DNA of 64,000 nt from Reinekea blandensis MED297. Lineage in GTDB: Bacteria > Pseudomonadota > Gammaproteobacteria > Pseudomonadales > Natronospirillaceae. A program made the position numbers and the translations under genes. This document shows positions 41,243 through 51,073 of the stretch, piece after piece (the stretch's first letter is position 1; each line of letters starts with the position of its first letter). Where the stretch lies: the NCBI RefSeq assembly GCF_000153185.1, contig NZ_CH724152.1, positions 362,798 to 426,797 of the forward strand. Reading direction: 5' to 3'. The notes under the pieces were generated by a model. The model made no database searches. It was not told the origin of the DNA and saw only the letters and a program-made list of their open reading frames with translations.

Positions 41243-44200
41243 TTAAAAGCCCGTCGCGCTGATTTCAAAAATTGAATAGCCCCACAGGTTTCCGTCACTG
41301 CGTTGAAGCAGGTTCAGGCGTACATAGCGTGCCTGTTCATCCAGTTTGAACTGATCACTCCTGTTACCGAACTGGCCACCGTTTTTTAACGCGCTCAGGT
41401 TCCAGTTAACACCGTCGGTGGAGACCAGTACTTCATACTGAGCCGCGTTGGCCGCTTCCCAATCGATACTCAATGACATCAGCGTTTTAACCGCACCTAA
41501 ATCCACCTGGAACCATTGGCCATCATTCTGATGAGTGCTTTCCCAGCGTGTGCCACCGTTGTTGTCGATAGCAAAGTCGGCGGTCTGTAATGACGTGGAT
41601 GCACTGGCACTGGTGAACATGAGCGGGGCTTCGACGGGGTCAGGTGTCGAACCATCGGCCGGCTCACCATAGACTTCCCATTCATAGACGGAGTAGCCCC
41701 ACAGGTTTCCGTCGCTGCGCTGGTCGTTGCTCAGTTTCAGATACCGGTACTGACCGGAAAGCGGGAACGCATCGGTACGGGCGCCAAAAGCCCCGTCGCG
41801 GTGTGTATAGAGCGTGGTCCAGGTTTGGCCATCTGCGGAACCCTGCACCCGATACTCAGCCGCGTTGGCCGCTTCCCAATGCAACTCACTGTGGCTCAGG
41901 GACATGGCATGGCCGAAGTCCAAAACCACCTCAGCGGTGGCCACATCAAATGCCGACTCCCAGCGTGTGGCCGGATCGGTGTCGTTGATCAACGTGACCG
42001 GTTGAATCGCTGACGAGGTCGTCACGGTCGCGCCAGGTGCCACGTTCGTTGGGTTCGGATCGGTGGGACCATTGCCGCTGGTAAAGCTGATGGCAATGGT
42101 ATGGTTGGCGTCGATGTTGTTGAAGGTGTATTGGTCGACCGCTCCGACGGACACACCATCAATCAAAACGTCCGCAATCGATTCTCCCTCGGCCGGTGTG
42201 AACGTATAGGTTGCGCTGTCGTCTTGACTATTGGAATAACGCACGCCACTGGCCGGTGTCACACGGCCGTTGCCGTCGAGCGGTAACACATAGATACGGT
42301 AGGGCTTGTGGTCGATGGCCATCAGCTGGACATCGGTGACTTCAACAAGACCGCCTGCCGGTGGCCGGAAGAAAAACTCAAAATCCCGTTCACCCATTGG
42401 CGGCGTTTGCTGGAACTGATTAAAAGATTCGTACACCCCGTCGGTGGAGCTGGGGGTCCAATCCATTAAGGTTTGACCGTCGCCGAAGTTGACTTTGAAC
42501 TGATCCAGGCTGCGCTCAGGTGAGTTGTCACCGGCGATTAAGACTTCTTTCACTTCAAAGAATTCGGGAATGCGAACCGAAACCGACAAATCCTGGCCCT
42601 CAGATTGACCGTCATTGCCGCTGGCGCGAGTGTCGAGAGAGCCATCTACGGCACGGCTGGCGACGCCCCACCAGTCGGTTTCCCAGCCATCACTGACGCT
42701 GACGAGATTGGTCGCATCCATGGCGGCAACCAACGGTTCACCGGTGCCCAGATAGTCGGTTCGTCGCAGGACGACGTTATCAAGGGTCAGCCCTTCGGTG
42801 CCTAAGTTGCCCATCAGAAACGCCAGCCGACCACTGCTGTTCATGCCGGCGTAATCGAAAACAAACTGATAGGTTTGCGGTGTTGTGCTCAGACTGAGGG
42901 TTTCTTTCAGCGACGTCATCGCCGGTGAGGGGTTGAGGTCGTCTTGCGAGACGCGCACCACCAGGTCGCGATTGGCACTGGCGTGTGCGTCGAAACTGAG
43001 TTCATAGCGGTAGTCTCGCTCCAGCGTAAAGCCGTTTTGGTGGAGTTGTACGGAACCTTCATCGGCACCAGCGTCGGTCAATGTCATTGTTAACGCGCCG
43101 TTGTCGGCGGTGAATACCGGGTCCGCGCCGTTGAAGCTTTCGGTATTCCAGCTTTGCAGGGCGTCGCTGAAGTCGCCGTTGTTCAGTACGGTGGTATTCG
43201 GATCCTGCTCGACGGTCCCGGCGGGCATTGGGTACTGGTCGGGAACATCTTCGAAGGCTTTGAACTCCAGTAGCCAAATCGGGTTGGCTTTGTCGATACG
43301 CCCTTTGGTGACCAGCTTCAGATGTCGGTAGGTTTTATTGATGGTCATGGTGTGTGTTGACCAGATCGCTGCTGACTGTTCTCGGGTGGTGACCAGCTCC
43401 CAATCACCGCCGTCGGTTTTGCCGTAAATGTCATAAGCGGCGGGAAGGTTCCAACCCCATTCAATCCACAGGTAATCGATGTTTTTGTTAGCACCGTAAT
43501 CGATGTCGATCCAATGCAGCTCATCGTCGGCGGGGGTGGACCATTTTGAGCCGACATAGCCATCGGCGGCATTGTCCGGCCCGTTACTGCGATAGTCGTC
43601 GGGATAACCATTGTCTTCCCAGGCATCACCGGTGACCGAGACAGGGGCCAGCCAGCCGCGCAGGTTGTAGAAGCCACGGGTGTTGTTGCTGTCGCGGAAG
43701 AAACTGTACTTTGAATTGTCGACATACTTGGCCGTGGGTTCGCTATCCGGTAACGGCCAATGGGCGACATAATCCACCAGGAAGTCGGTGCCTTCGCGAC
43801 CTATGTTGGCAGCCATGCCATCGACATCGATGTACTCGTACTGGCGGATGCCCTGTTCATCGACATAAGAGCTGCCCGTAGCGTTGGCGACGTTCGGGTC
43901 CGTCGACCACTTCAGGTAGTGGCCCACATCCGGCCATTCCACATGACTGATGGCGTGGTTCAGAATCATGCGCATAGGGGTTACGTACGGCCATGGCTGA
44001 TCGTCGCCCTGGTTGTCACGGGAAAAGGTTTGGGTCAGCTGACCGTTGACGTACCACTCAACTTTGTCTGGCGTTTTGATCACGCCGTAGGTGTTGTAGC
44101 TGTTGCTTGGATAGGGAATGCCCAGGTTCTGATACGACAGTCCAACGCCGCCATGAACGGTATAGGGTGCGGTCCAAAAGGTTTGTGGCAGCAGGTCCGG

Positions 44201-44746
44201 GTTGGCGCCGGTAAACTCGACGATGTCCAGTTCCTGACAGGCGGTCCAGCCGACGTCCGGGTAATTGCCCAGCAGCCACCACGCCGGAAATTCCGCATGA
44301 CGTGCCGGCGGCATCTTAAGGCGGGCTTCAAATTTGCCGTAGGTGAAGGTGGTGTCGTCGGTGATCTGAGATTCTATGCGTCCGGAACGAATGAACAGCG
44401 GTTTGCCGTCTTTGTTGTAGAGGTCCTGTATCTCGCCATCCATGAACCGGGCTTTGAGATTCAGCGCGGCCCCATCGAGCGCTCCGATGTCGGGTTGGCC
44501 GCTGCGAATGGTCCAGTCCGGGCTGGGGTATTCAACATCCTGGTAATCAATGTCTTCGCCATTAACGAAAATGTCGGACTCGACTTTCCACACATTGCGA
44601 TTCAGCGTGGGGCTGTCGAAGTGATCGACGAAATCGGTGTTGATGTTTGGGTTGGCCCAGTAGGGGTCGTTATAGTCCAGCGCGTTGGTCGAGGCGGCGC
44701 TGGATAGCAGAATCGCCGCCCCTAATAAGCTGATGTGATGGTTCAT
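41243..44746 (-). CDS. Secreted GH16 glycanase with multiple carbohydrate-binding modules
   Basis: A 1167-residue secreted enzyme. A signal peptide (about 1-22) is followed by a GH16 domain with the catalytic ELDIVE segment (Glu-x-Asp-x-x-Glu). Then come a discoidin/CBM32-like module (TWKYVDNS to EFKAFE region), a CBM4/9-like module beginning VLNNGDFSDALQSW, a further beta domain, an InlB-like domain (VLIDGVSVGAVDQYTFNNID), and two C-terminal discoidin modules that share RSDGNLWGYS. GH16 enzymes cleave beta-1,3/1,4-glucans, laminarin, agarose or carrageenan; the substrate is not decided by sequence. The start was chosen at 44746, with GGAG upstream and a proper signal peptide. Confidence 0.9.
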   Translation of the reverse strand: MNHHISLLGAAILLSSAASTNALDYNDPYWANPNINTDFVDHFDSPTLNRNVWKVESDIFVNGEDIDYQDVEYPSPDWTIRSGQPDIGALDGAALNLKARFMDGEIQDLYNKDGKPLFIRSGRIESQITDDTTFTYGKFEARLKMPPARHAEFPAWWLLGNYPDVGWTACQELDIVEFTGANPDLLPQTFWTAPYTVHGGVGLSYQNLGIPYPSNSYNTYGVIKTPDKVEWYVNGQLTQTFSRDNQGDDQPWPYVTPMRMILNHAISHVEWPDVGHYLKWSTDPNVANATGSSYVDEQGIRQYEYIDVDGMAANIGREGTDFLVDYVAHWPLPDSEPTAKYVDNSKYSFFRDSNNTRGFYNLRGWLAPVSVTGDAWEDNGYPDDYRSNGPDNAADGYVGSKWSTPADDELHWIDIDYGANKNIDYLWIEWGWNLPAAYDIYGKTDGGDWELVTTREQSAAIWSTHTMTINKTYRHLKLVTKGRIDKANPIWLLEFKAFEDVPDQYPMPAGTVEQDPNTTVLNNGDFSDALQSWNTESFNGADPVFTADNGALTMTLTDAGADEGSVQLHQNGFTLERDYRYELSFDAHASANRDLVVRVSQDDLNPSPAMTSLKETLSLSTTPQTYQFVFDYAGMNSSGRLAFLMGNLGTEGLTLDNVVLRRTDYLGTGEPLVAAMDATNLVSVSDGWETDWWGVASRAVDGSLDTRASGNDGQSEGQDLSVSVRIPEFFEVKEVLIAGDNSPERSLDQFKVNFGDGQTLMDWTPSSTDGVYESFNQFQQTPPMGERDFEFFFRPPAGGLVEVTDVQLMAIDHKPYRIYVLPLDGNGRVTPASGVRYSNSQDDSATYTFTPAEGESIADVLIDGVSVGAVDQYTFNNIDANHTIAISFTSGNGPTDPNPTNVAPGATVTTSSAIQPVTLINDTDPATRWESAFDVATAEVVLDFGHAMSLSHSELHWEAANAAEYRVQGSADGQTWTTLYTHRDGAFGARTDAFPLSGQYRYLKLSNDQRSDGNLWGYSVYEWEVYGEPADGSTPDPVEAPLMFTSASASTSLQTADFAIDNNGGTRWESTHQNDGQWFQVDLGAVKTLMSLSIDWEAANAAQYEVLVSTDGVNWNLSALKNGGQFGNRSDQFKLDEQARYVRLNLLQRSDGNLWGYSIFEISATGF

Positions 44747-44919
44747 AACTGCTCCATTATTATCGTTGTCAGAAGAGTCTGATGATTGAGTGCGTCGGTA
44801 TCGATCGAGCACGAGCCATGGAGTCTATCAAGGCGAAAACCGCGCAATGGCGGTTAATCTATGACCAAAACGGCAGATGATTGACCAAAACTGGAAAAGG
44901 TTGCCCTCGCGTGGAAGGC

Positions 44920-46185
44920 TTAAGCGAAACGGTCGAAACGAAATGGCGACAGGTCGACGGACGGTCTCTGATCCAAAACGAGTTCGCTTAAGAGCACACC
45001 GGTGGCGGCGCTTTGGGTCATGCCCAGATGACCGTGACCAAACGCCATGGCAAGTCCGGGTAAGGTCGGATGTCGGGCAATGATGGGCTTGGAATCCGGA
45101 AACGACGGTCGAAACCCGAGCCAATGATGTGATGGTGTGAGGTCGAGACCCGGTAACAGATTGTTAAGGCGCTTGTGTTTACGTTGGATCAGTCGGTAAT
45201 CGGGCGGTGCATCGAGCCCGGCAAATTCTTCGCCGGTGGTCATCCGCAGACCTTCGGCCATTGGCGAGACAACAAACTGCTCTTCGACATGCATGATCGG
45301 ACGCGTCAGTGCATCCGTGACCGGCATCATCAGGTGGTAGCCGCGCTCGGTTTCCAGTGGCACCTGTTCCCCCAGCGTTGCCAGCAGGCGCTGTGAATAA
45401 GCGCCGGCACACAGACATACCTGCGCATGAGACAAGGAGCCTTGATCCGTCTGTACGGTGACGCCATGTTCGCCTGCTTGCAAACTCTGAACCTGGGCCC
45501 GGTGAAATGTGGCTCCGTTTGTTCGCAGATGCTCGGCCAACCGATTAAGGAGATGATGAGGCTGACGAACCCGAAGCGAGTCGGTTTGTAAAAAACCATG
45601 TTTAATTCGGGTTCCAACGGCAGGTTCCAGATCGCGGACTTCATCCCCGGTCAGGCTTTGCCAGCCAAGACCCGCCTCATCGAGTGCGGCTGTTTGCGCC
45701 ATCTGTCCGTTAAAAGCCGCGTCGCTCTCGAACAATTTAAGCCAGCCCGTGGGTTCAACCAGATCGTTCAGGCGGTGTTGCCTGACCACTGCCTGCCAGC
45801 TTTTTTTGGCGTGACCATTCAGTGACAGGGTGGCTCTGGCATTGGCATCCGCACGAGTTGGATGAGACTCTTTCAGGAATGCCCACAACCAGGGTGCCGC
45901 AGTTGGCAGGTAGCGCCAGTTCAGCTTAAGCACCGAATTTGGATCAAACAGACCGTGCAGGCCTTCTTTCCAGATGCCCGGTTCTGCGACCGGACGATAA
46001 GAGGCAAACGACAGCACACCGGCATTGCCATAGGAGGCCTGGTCAACATCGCCGGGCAGGGTCCGGTCAACGAGGTGAACGTCGCGTCCGGCCTGTTGCA
46101 GATGCAGTGCAGTCATCAGGCCGATGATGCCTGCACCGATGATCAGGTGTGTGTCTTTGTGCGTGGCGCTCGGCTGGCTTGGCAT
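44920..46185 (-). CDS. D-amino-acid dehydrogenase-like FAD oxidoreductase
   Basis: A 421-residue DAO-family protein. The N-terminal Rossmann motif LIIGAGIIGLMTALHLQQAG binds FAD; the C-terminal GLAMAFGHGHLGMTQSAATG segment is typical of DadA-type D-amino-acid dehydrogenases. It probably deaminates a D-amino acid or related imino/amino acid, passing electrons to the respiratory chain. The start at 46185 has GGAG about 8 bp upstream; an upstream start would add 40 residues without sense. It lies alone between the GH16 gene and a divergent transporter gene. Confidence 0.85.
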   Translation of the reverse strand: MPSQPSATHKDTHLIIGAGIIGLMTALHLQQAGRDVHLVDRTLPGDVDQASYGNAGVLSFASYRPVAEPGIWKEGLHGLFDPNSVLKLNWRYLPTAAPWLWAFLKESHPTRADANARATLSLNGHAKKSWQAVVRQHRLNDLVEPTGWLKLFESDAAFNGQMAQTAALDEAGLGWQSLTGDEVRDLEPAVGTRIKHGFLQTDSLRVRQPHHLLNRLAEHLRTNGATFHRAQVQSLQAGEHGVTVQTDQGSLSHAQVCLCAGAYSQRLLATLGEQVPLETERGYHLMMPVTDALTRPIMHVEEQFVVSPMAEGLRMTTGEEFAGLDAPPDYRLIQRKHKRLNNLLPGLDLTPSHHWLGFRPSFPDSKPIIARHPTLPGLAMAFGHGHLGMTQSAATGVLLSELVLDQRPSVDLSPFRFDRFA

Positions 46186-46395
46186 GCCGTATCTCCATTG
46201 ATCAGGCCCTAACAGGCTGCTAGACCCAAGGTAGGCTGTCAAGGTTTCAGCGTTGTTGGGTGGCACAGGAGACGTTGGCGGGGGTTCTGACTCGCGTTCG
46301 ACCACGGCTGGTTTTTACGAAGCCTTGATCCGGAAAAGGTGCATTCGCGCCTGGCAATCCGTAAAGTAGAACCAGATTCTCAATGGAAACTCAGA

Positions 46396-47439
46396 ATGAG
46401 CTTGCTGTTTCTTTACCTTGCCATTGCTATCGGCGTGTCTTTCTTGTGTTCAATCTTAGAAGCGGTTTTGCTGTCGGTGACGCCCAGCTATGTCGAGTCA
46501 CTCAAGACCGACCAACCAGCCAAGGCGAAACGTCTGGTTCTGGTGAAGCAGCGTCTCGATGAAAGTCTCTCAAGTATCCTGATCCTAAATACCTTTGCGC
46601 ACACCATGGGTGCCGCCGGGGTGGGCTCGCAGGCGCTTCAGGTGTTTGGTCCGGAGTGGGAAACGCTGATTGCTGTCGTGCTGACATTGGTCATTCTCTA
46701 TTTTTCCGAGATTATTCCGAAAACGCTGGGTGCGACCTACTGGCGCGGCCTGGCACCTACAGCGGCACTGATCATCGGCTGGTTGACCAAGTTGGTGTAT
46801 CCCTTGGTCTGGACCGCAACCCGGTTAACGAAGCTGTTTGGTAAAAGCGAGCAGAATGAAATCACCCGCGAAGAAATCATTGCCCTGGCGTCACTCGGCC
46901 ATAAAGACGGGACGCTGTTCCGGCAGGAAAACACCTATCTGCATAACCTGCTCAGTCTGCGGGATGTGAAAACCGAACAGATTCTGACACCGCGTTCTGT
47001 GGTGCACATGCTGCAAGCCGATTTAACCGTGACCGAAGCACTGAATGCCTCGCAAACCGCTCAGTTTACCCGCATACCGGTTTACCGCACCGATATTGAT
47101 GACATCGTTGGTAAAGTCATTCGCGCGGATTTGTTTGAAGCCGAGCGAAACGGGCACGGCGATCAACGCATTGGCGATCTGGTGAAAGGTCTCTTCCGTG
47201 TGTCGGAAAAGTTGCCCGTGCAGAGCCTTATTGACTTGTTCATCCGGCAGAAAGCCCACCTGTTTCTGGTCGAAGATGAGTTCGGGCAGACGGTAGGTGT
47301 GGTGTCCCTGGAGGACGCTATCGAGACGCTGTTGGGCCGGGAAATTGTTGATGAGAGGGACACCGTAGAAGACCTTCAGGAACTGGCCCGAACCCGCTAT
47401 CGGGATCGCTTACGAGAGGAAAAACAGCGGGGACAGTGA
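46396..47439 (+). CDS. CNNM/CBS-domain transporter (CorB/hemolysin-type)
   Basis: A 347-residue membrane protein. The N-terminal DUF21/CNNM domain has about four transmembrane helices (residues 1-145), with FSEIIPKTLGA as the family motif. Two CBS domains follow (about 195-310; TPRSVVHMLQADLTVTEAL, and LVEDEFGQTVGVVSLEDAIE). Such proteins are linked to Mg2+/divalent cation efflux. There is no CorC_HlyC C-terminal domain, so this is the short form. The start at 46396 gives a normal membrane N-terminus. Divergent from the D-amino-acid dehydrogenase gene. Confidence 0.88.
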   Translation: MSLLFLYLAIAIGVSFLCSILEAVLLSVTPSYVESLKTDQPAKAKRLVLVKQRLDESLSSILILNTFAHTMGAAGVGSQALQVFGPEWETLIAVVLTLVILYFSEIIPKTLGATYWRGLAPTAALIIGWLTKLVYPLVWTATRLTKLFGKSEQNEITREEIIALASLGHKDGTLFRQENTYLHNLLSLRDVKTEQILTPRSVVHMLQADLTVTEALNASQTAQFTRIPVYRTDIDDIVGKVIRADLFEAERNGHGDQRIGDLVKGLFRVSEKLPVQSLIDLFIRQKAHLFLVEDEFGQTVGVVSLEDAIETLLGREIVDERDTVEDLQELARTRYRDRLREEKQRGQ

Positions 47440-47446
47440 TCCCCGC
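47416..47446 (-). terminator. Terminator for the SDR gene inside the end of the CNNM gene
   Basis: GCGGGG (47427-47432) pairs with CCCCGC (47441-47446). On the minus strand the stem is followed by TGTTTTTCC, so it should stop transcripts of the convergent SDR gene. The stop codon of the CNNM gene lies in its loop. Confidence 0.65.
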
Positions 47447-47475
47447 GTTGCGTAGCAGCCTGTTTAAGAAGTCTG

Positions 47476-48291
47476 CTAATCGAGCTTGATGAATTTCTGC
47501 ATTTGTTTCTGCATAAAGCGGGTCGCCCGAACCGGGGCCAGTCGGTAGAACCGATCCATGAAACGTGAATCCTTGCCGATGAATACGCGCGGCCGGTTGG
47601 ATTCAATCGCCTCGATCATCTGTCGGGCGGCGTCGGCTGGCATAGTGCCTTTGGGTGCGCCTTTCGGCGGGTTCGCGGCGTCTTCACCGTCACGTTTCAC
47701 GCCCGAGTTTTCGGTGATGTTGGTCATGATCGCACCCGGAAAAACGACCGTTACACCGACGTTGGTATCCACCAACTCTGCATACAGACCTTCGGTCAAT
47801 AACTTCAGTGCGGCCTTGCTGGCACCGTAAACCACCTGGCCCGGTACTGGAAAGAAGCCGCCCATCGAGCTGACGTTCAGAATGTGTGCCTGCGGCCGCT
47901 CCAGTAAGTCGGGCAAGGTGGCCTGTATCAGGTTCAACGGCCCGTAAAAGTTAATATTCATCACGCGTTCAATGGTTGCCTGATCCAGGTTTTTTACGCG
48001 GATGAACGGTTGAATGATACCGGCGTTGTTGATGATGCCGTCGATTTGACCATGCTGTTGGCGAATCTCATCCACAACCGCAATGACGGCGTCTTTATCA
48101 GCAATATTAACCGTATGTGTGCTCAGCCCATCGGCCTGCTCTCCTGCCAGGCGGCGGGTTTCCGCCAGTGCTTCTTCATTGATGTCCAGGCCGGCGACCC
48201 GGGCACCGAGCGCCAACAGTTGAAGGGTCAGTTCCCGGCCGATACCGTTGCCGGCGCCGGTAACGATCAGGGTTTTGGATGCAATGTTCAT
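47476..48291 (-). CDS. Short-chain dehydrogenase/reductase
   Basis: A 271-residue classical SDR. The NAD(P)-binding motif is TGAGNGIGRELTLQ, the NNAG motif is present, and the catalytic Ser-Tyr-Lys is in SSMGGFF...VVYGASK. The Arg/Asp pattern after strand 2 (AGLDINEEAL) suggests NAD rather than NADP preference. The substrate is unknown. It is divergent from the TetR gene at 48556, which may regulate it. The C-terminus has a basic tail (RFMQKQMQKFIKLD). Confidence 0.88.
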   Translation of the reverse strand: MNIASKTLIVTGAGNGIGRELTLQLLALGARVAGLDINEEALAETRRLAGEQADGLSTHTVNIADKDAVIAVVDEIRQQHGQIDGIINNAGIIQPFIRVKNLDQATIERVMNINFYGPLNLIQATLPDLLERPQAHILNVSSMGGFFPVPGQVVYGASKAALKLLTEGLYAELVDTNVGVTVVFPGAIMTNITENSGVKRDGEDAANPPKGAPKGTMPADAARQMIEAIESNRPRVFIGKDSRFMDRFYRLAPVRATRFMQKQMQKFIKLD

Positions 48292-48555
48292 AGTGGACTC
48301 CAGTCATGACAAAAAAGCGACGTACCCCACTCCGGACGGCACAGACACCGACGTTGTTCAGCGGTCTGATTTGCTAACCCCGGGGCAGAATGTCAAAACG
48401 TTTATCGAGTGGTGAAAGACGTTCTGAAGCCTTTCGCCAGTGTTGGACGATAATTCTGTTAAGACTCTATAAACTATCGACAGCAAAGTAAAAACACTGA
48501 CAAAAGCCCCAATGTGTAAAGGGTTTTGGGAGCTCAGACGAGAGGGTGACGGCAT

Positions 48556-49113
48556 ATGAAGTCTTTAAACCGAACATCACGGCGTAGCGTTGAGTTGATT
48601 GAATCGGCCATGCTGAACCTATTGCAGGAATCCTCATTTAACAAGATCCGCGTCGCTCAGATTTGCCAGCGGGCAGGCGTCAGCCGGCCCACTTTTTACG
48701 CGCACTTTGCTGATAAAACCGATGTGCTTGCCCGTCATATCGCGATGCAGTTGGAGCCGGTGGCACTGGCACTTCAACAGGTTCCTGTGGGTCGTTCAGA
48801 GTTAGCCGCGCGTGAGGTAATCCGGGTGTTCTTTGCGACCTGGCAGCGTTGGCATGACGATTTTGAAATGTACCAGCACAACCATCTTATCGATCTGGTG
48901 AAAGCGTATTACCTGCAAATTCAGTTTGAGTTTTACGAACATAAACCGGAGTTGAATACTCAGTTTACCCGGTCGCAGGCGGAAACCATGTTTGCCTACT
49001 TTACCGGTGGTTTGTTTTCGGTGCTGGAATGGTGGATTGAACAGGGACAGGATTTGTCGGTTGAGCAAATCACTGATCGGGTCTTGTCGCTGCTTCCTGT
49101 GGGCGAATCCTGA
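48556..49113 (+). CDS. TetR-family transcriptional regulator
   Basis: A 185-residue TetR-type repressor. The N-terminal helix-turn-helix is clear (FNKIRVAQICQRAGVSRPTF, followed by YAHFADKTDVLARH). The C-terminal ligand-binding part is helical and without recognisable family-specific motifs. It is transcribed away from the SDR gene with a 264-bp space between, where an operator is expected, although no obvious dyad was found. Self-regulation and control of the SDR gene are inferred from the divergent arrangement. Confidence 0.88.
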   Translation: MKSLNRTSRRSVELIESAMLNLLQESSFNKIRVAQICQRAGVSRPTFYAHFADKTDVLARHIAMQLEPVALALQQVPVGRSELAAREVIRVFFATWQRWHDDFEMYQHNHLIDLVKAYYLQIQFEFYEHKPELNTQFTRSQAETMFAYFTGGLFSVLEWWIEQGQDLSVEQITDRVLSLLPVGES

Positions 49114-49186
49114 GACGACTGTGACGCAACGGCGGTTGTGGCATACTGCCGGATACCTCAAGCCACCCGGAATGTTAAGGATGAAC

Positions 49187-50185
49187 ATGCAAACCCGGTA
49201 TTTTTTGATTGGTCTCATGAGCTGGTGCAGTCTTGTGAGCGCCGATGAAGGACCTTTGACCGATGCTGTCTATGAACAACTGATGGCTGAAATCTGTGCA
49301 GCCAACACCGAACCTGTGAGGCGTCAGACGACTCAGGTCTTCAGCTGGACCGACGAAAACGGTCAGGTCCATTTTGGTGATCGGCCTCCGCAAGCGGTCG
49401 ACGCCCAGGTCGAAACGCTGACCGGTCAGAGAGATTACTTTGATCTGACCATTGAGTTTGCCGACGGTCCGACTCAACCTGAGCTGGCCAATTCTCTGGA
49501 AGTGAACGGTCGGGCCATTGCGCAGGCGATGGCTCGATTGGTGCCCAAAGGTCAGATGACCAAGTCCGACGTGCAAATGCACGTCTTTGTGTCACGTTCG
49601 GGTTTCCGGTCTTATCAACGGCAAAAGGCGCCTGCGCTCTCACCCCAGACGGTCGGGTTCTATTCGGCACTCGACAACAGTGTGGCCGTCTGGCACAGCC
49701 AGAACCCGGACCTGACCCGAGAGATTGCGTTACATGAGGCCACTCATGTGTTTCAGGTTCGCAACATGGGCATGTTGCCCGCCTGGCTGGTAGAAGGCAT
49801 GGCCAGTTATTTCGAAAAGCTGACGGTCAGTGGCCAGAGCAAGCAGGTGGTCGTTTCAGAGCAGTGGTTGGGCTGGTTCCGATATTCCGGTCAGGTGTTG
49901 AGCGTTGAAGACTTACTGGTGGCTCAGTACCAGCACTGGCAGGGACCGCAGGGGGCGGCCTATTACGCAGGGTCCTGGGCGTTGGTGTATTTCCTGATGC
50001 AGTCTGAGCACCGGGCCATCATGGAACAGTATCTGACATTGGTCAGTGCGGAGAAATGCGACGATACGCCACCGTCCGAGACACTGGCGTTTTTCAATCA
50101 GGCTTACCCCGGTGGCATCGCGACGCTGCAGACCGATCTTTTAGCCTGGTTAGCCGGCCCGCACCGGGTACCCAACTATCATTAG
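49187..50185 (+). CDS. Exported DUF4124 / putative metallopeptidase (DUF1570-like)
   Basis: A 332-residue exported protein. A signal peptide (MQTRYFLIGLMSWCSLVSA) is followed by a DUF4124-like segment (FSWTDENGQVHFGDRPP, about 45-65) and a C-terminal peptidase-like domain with the zinc motif IALHEATHVFQ (HExxH, near residue 185) and AWLVEGMASYFE with a third ligand candidate Glu. This pattern matches DUF1570-type gluzincins. It probably acts in the periplasm on peptides or cell-wall links; the substrate is unknown. AAGG lies 6 bp before the chosen ATG. Confidence 0.83.
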   Translation: MQTRYFLIGLMSWCSLVSADEGPLTDAVYEQLMAEICAANTEPVRRQTTQVFSWTDENGQVHFGDRPPQAVDAQVETLTGQRDYFDLTIEFADGPTQPELANSLEVNGRAIAQAMARLVPKGQMTKSDVQMHVFVSRSGFRSYQRQKAPALSPQTVGFYSALDNSVAVWHSQNPDLTREIALHEATHVFQVRNMGMLPAWLVEGMASYFEKLTVSGQSKQVVVSEQWLGWFRYSGQVLSVEDLLVAQYQHWQGPQGAAYYAGSWALVYFLMQSEHRAIMEQYLTLVSAEKCDDTPPSETLAFFNQAYPGGIATLQTDLLAWLAGPHRVPNYH

Positions 50186-50190
50186 CCCGA

Positions 50191-50862
50191 TTAACGGGGC
50201 GGGTCGATGCGACCATTGAGGCTGGTGTTGACGCGATACCAGCCGGCAATGGAGTAACGATCCCGTTTGGCCGGACGCACCTCATGCGGAAACTCTTCAC
50301 TGAGAAAAATTGCCAGCGTACCGAATCCCGGTGTGACCTGGATGCCCTCGATGTCCGTCTCGCTCTGGTACAGAACCATTTCACCGCCGTCATCGATATG
50401 CCAATCCGGATTCAGATAAGTCACGACGGTTAAGATCCGATTCGCCTCGCCACGAAAGGCGTCCATATGGCGCTTGTAAAAATCGCCGGGTCGATAGTGC
50501 GCATAGTGACTTTCAAACGAAAATAGCCCCATGAACAGACGTTGGTTCAGGTAGCGCTGCAGACGCCCTGTCCAATTCAGCCAGGTTTGTGCCGCCTGTG
50601 ACTCGCCTCGAATCCAGCAGATGGTGTCTGTGCGGACGAAGTCGTTGGTCAGGTAATCGTCCTTGCGACCAATACCGGCGCGTTGGAACTCATCGTCTCG
50701 CGTTTGATGCAGGTCGAGCAGCAACTCGTCGGCCATGGCCAAGGGTAAGGCGTTGGGTTGAATGCTGAAACCGCGATGGGTCAAGTCGTCGGCAATGCGC
50801 GCGAACAACGCTTCATCGTCGAACCCGTCGTTGGATGACGAGAGCGGTAACGATGTAATCAT
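50191..50862 (-). CDS. 2OG-Fe(II) oxygenase
   Basis: A 223-residue double-stranded beta-helix oxygenase. The iron ligands are visible: H-x-D in YKRHMDAF, the distal His in EEFPHEVRPAK, and the 2-oxoglutarate-binding Arg in DRYSIAGWYR. These fit prolyl-hydroxylase-like (SM-20/PKHD) enzymes. The substrate may be a protein or small molecule; it is unknown. Start choice is uncertain: the ATG at 50862 has only a weak AGAGAAA site, and a longer frame to 50937 exists. Convergent with the metallopeptidase gene with a 5-bp gap. Confidence 0.83.
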   Translation of the reverse strand: MITSLPLSSSNDGFDDEALFARIADDLTHRGFSIQPNALPLAMADELLLDLHQTRDDEFQRAGIGRKDDYLTNDFVRTDTICWIRGESQAAQTWLNWTGRLQRYLNQRLFMGLFSFESHYAHYRPGDFYKRHMDAFRGEANRILTVVTYLNPDWHIDDGGEMVLYQSETDIEGIQVTPGFGTLAIFLSEEFPHEVRPAKRDRYSIAGWYRVNTSLNGRIDPPR

Positions 50863-51073
50863 AGGCAGGGGTTTCTCTGTGATAAAACCTTTCACGACGT
50901 GTGCGAAGGCGGACAGGCTATATAGCGTGCTCCGCATTTCCGGGCAAGCATTTTTATCTCTGCAAACGTAAATTTATGGGGCTTATAGCCGATTCGGCTT
51001 TTGCGTTTGATTTATTCTGACATTGGGTTATAACTCAGCAATCGACGTTTGAATCCAAAAGGGGAAGGGGTCC

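Noticed and set aside
43760..44707. 315-codon plus-strand frame antisense to the GH16 gene
   Set aside because: It lies entirely inside the well-supported GH16 gene; long antisense frames arise readily from its codon use, and the product has no motif.
48992..49186. N-terminal extension of the metallopeptidase gene
   Set aside because: It overlaps the TetR gene by over 100 bp and would put a hydrophilic stretch before the signal peptide; the ATG at 49187 has a well-placed AAGG site.
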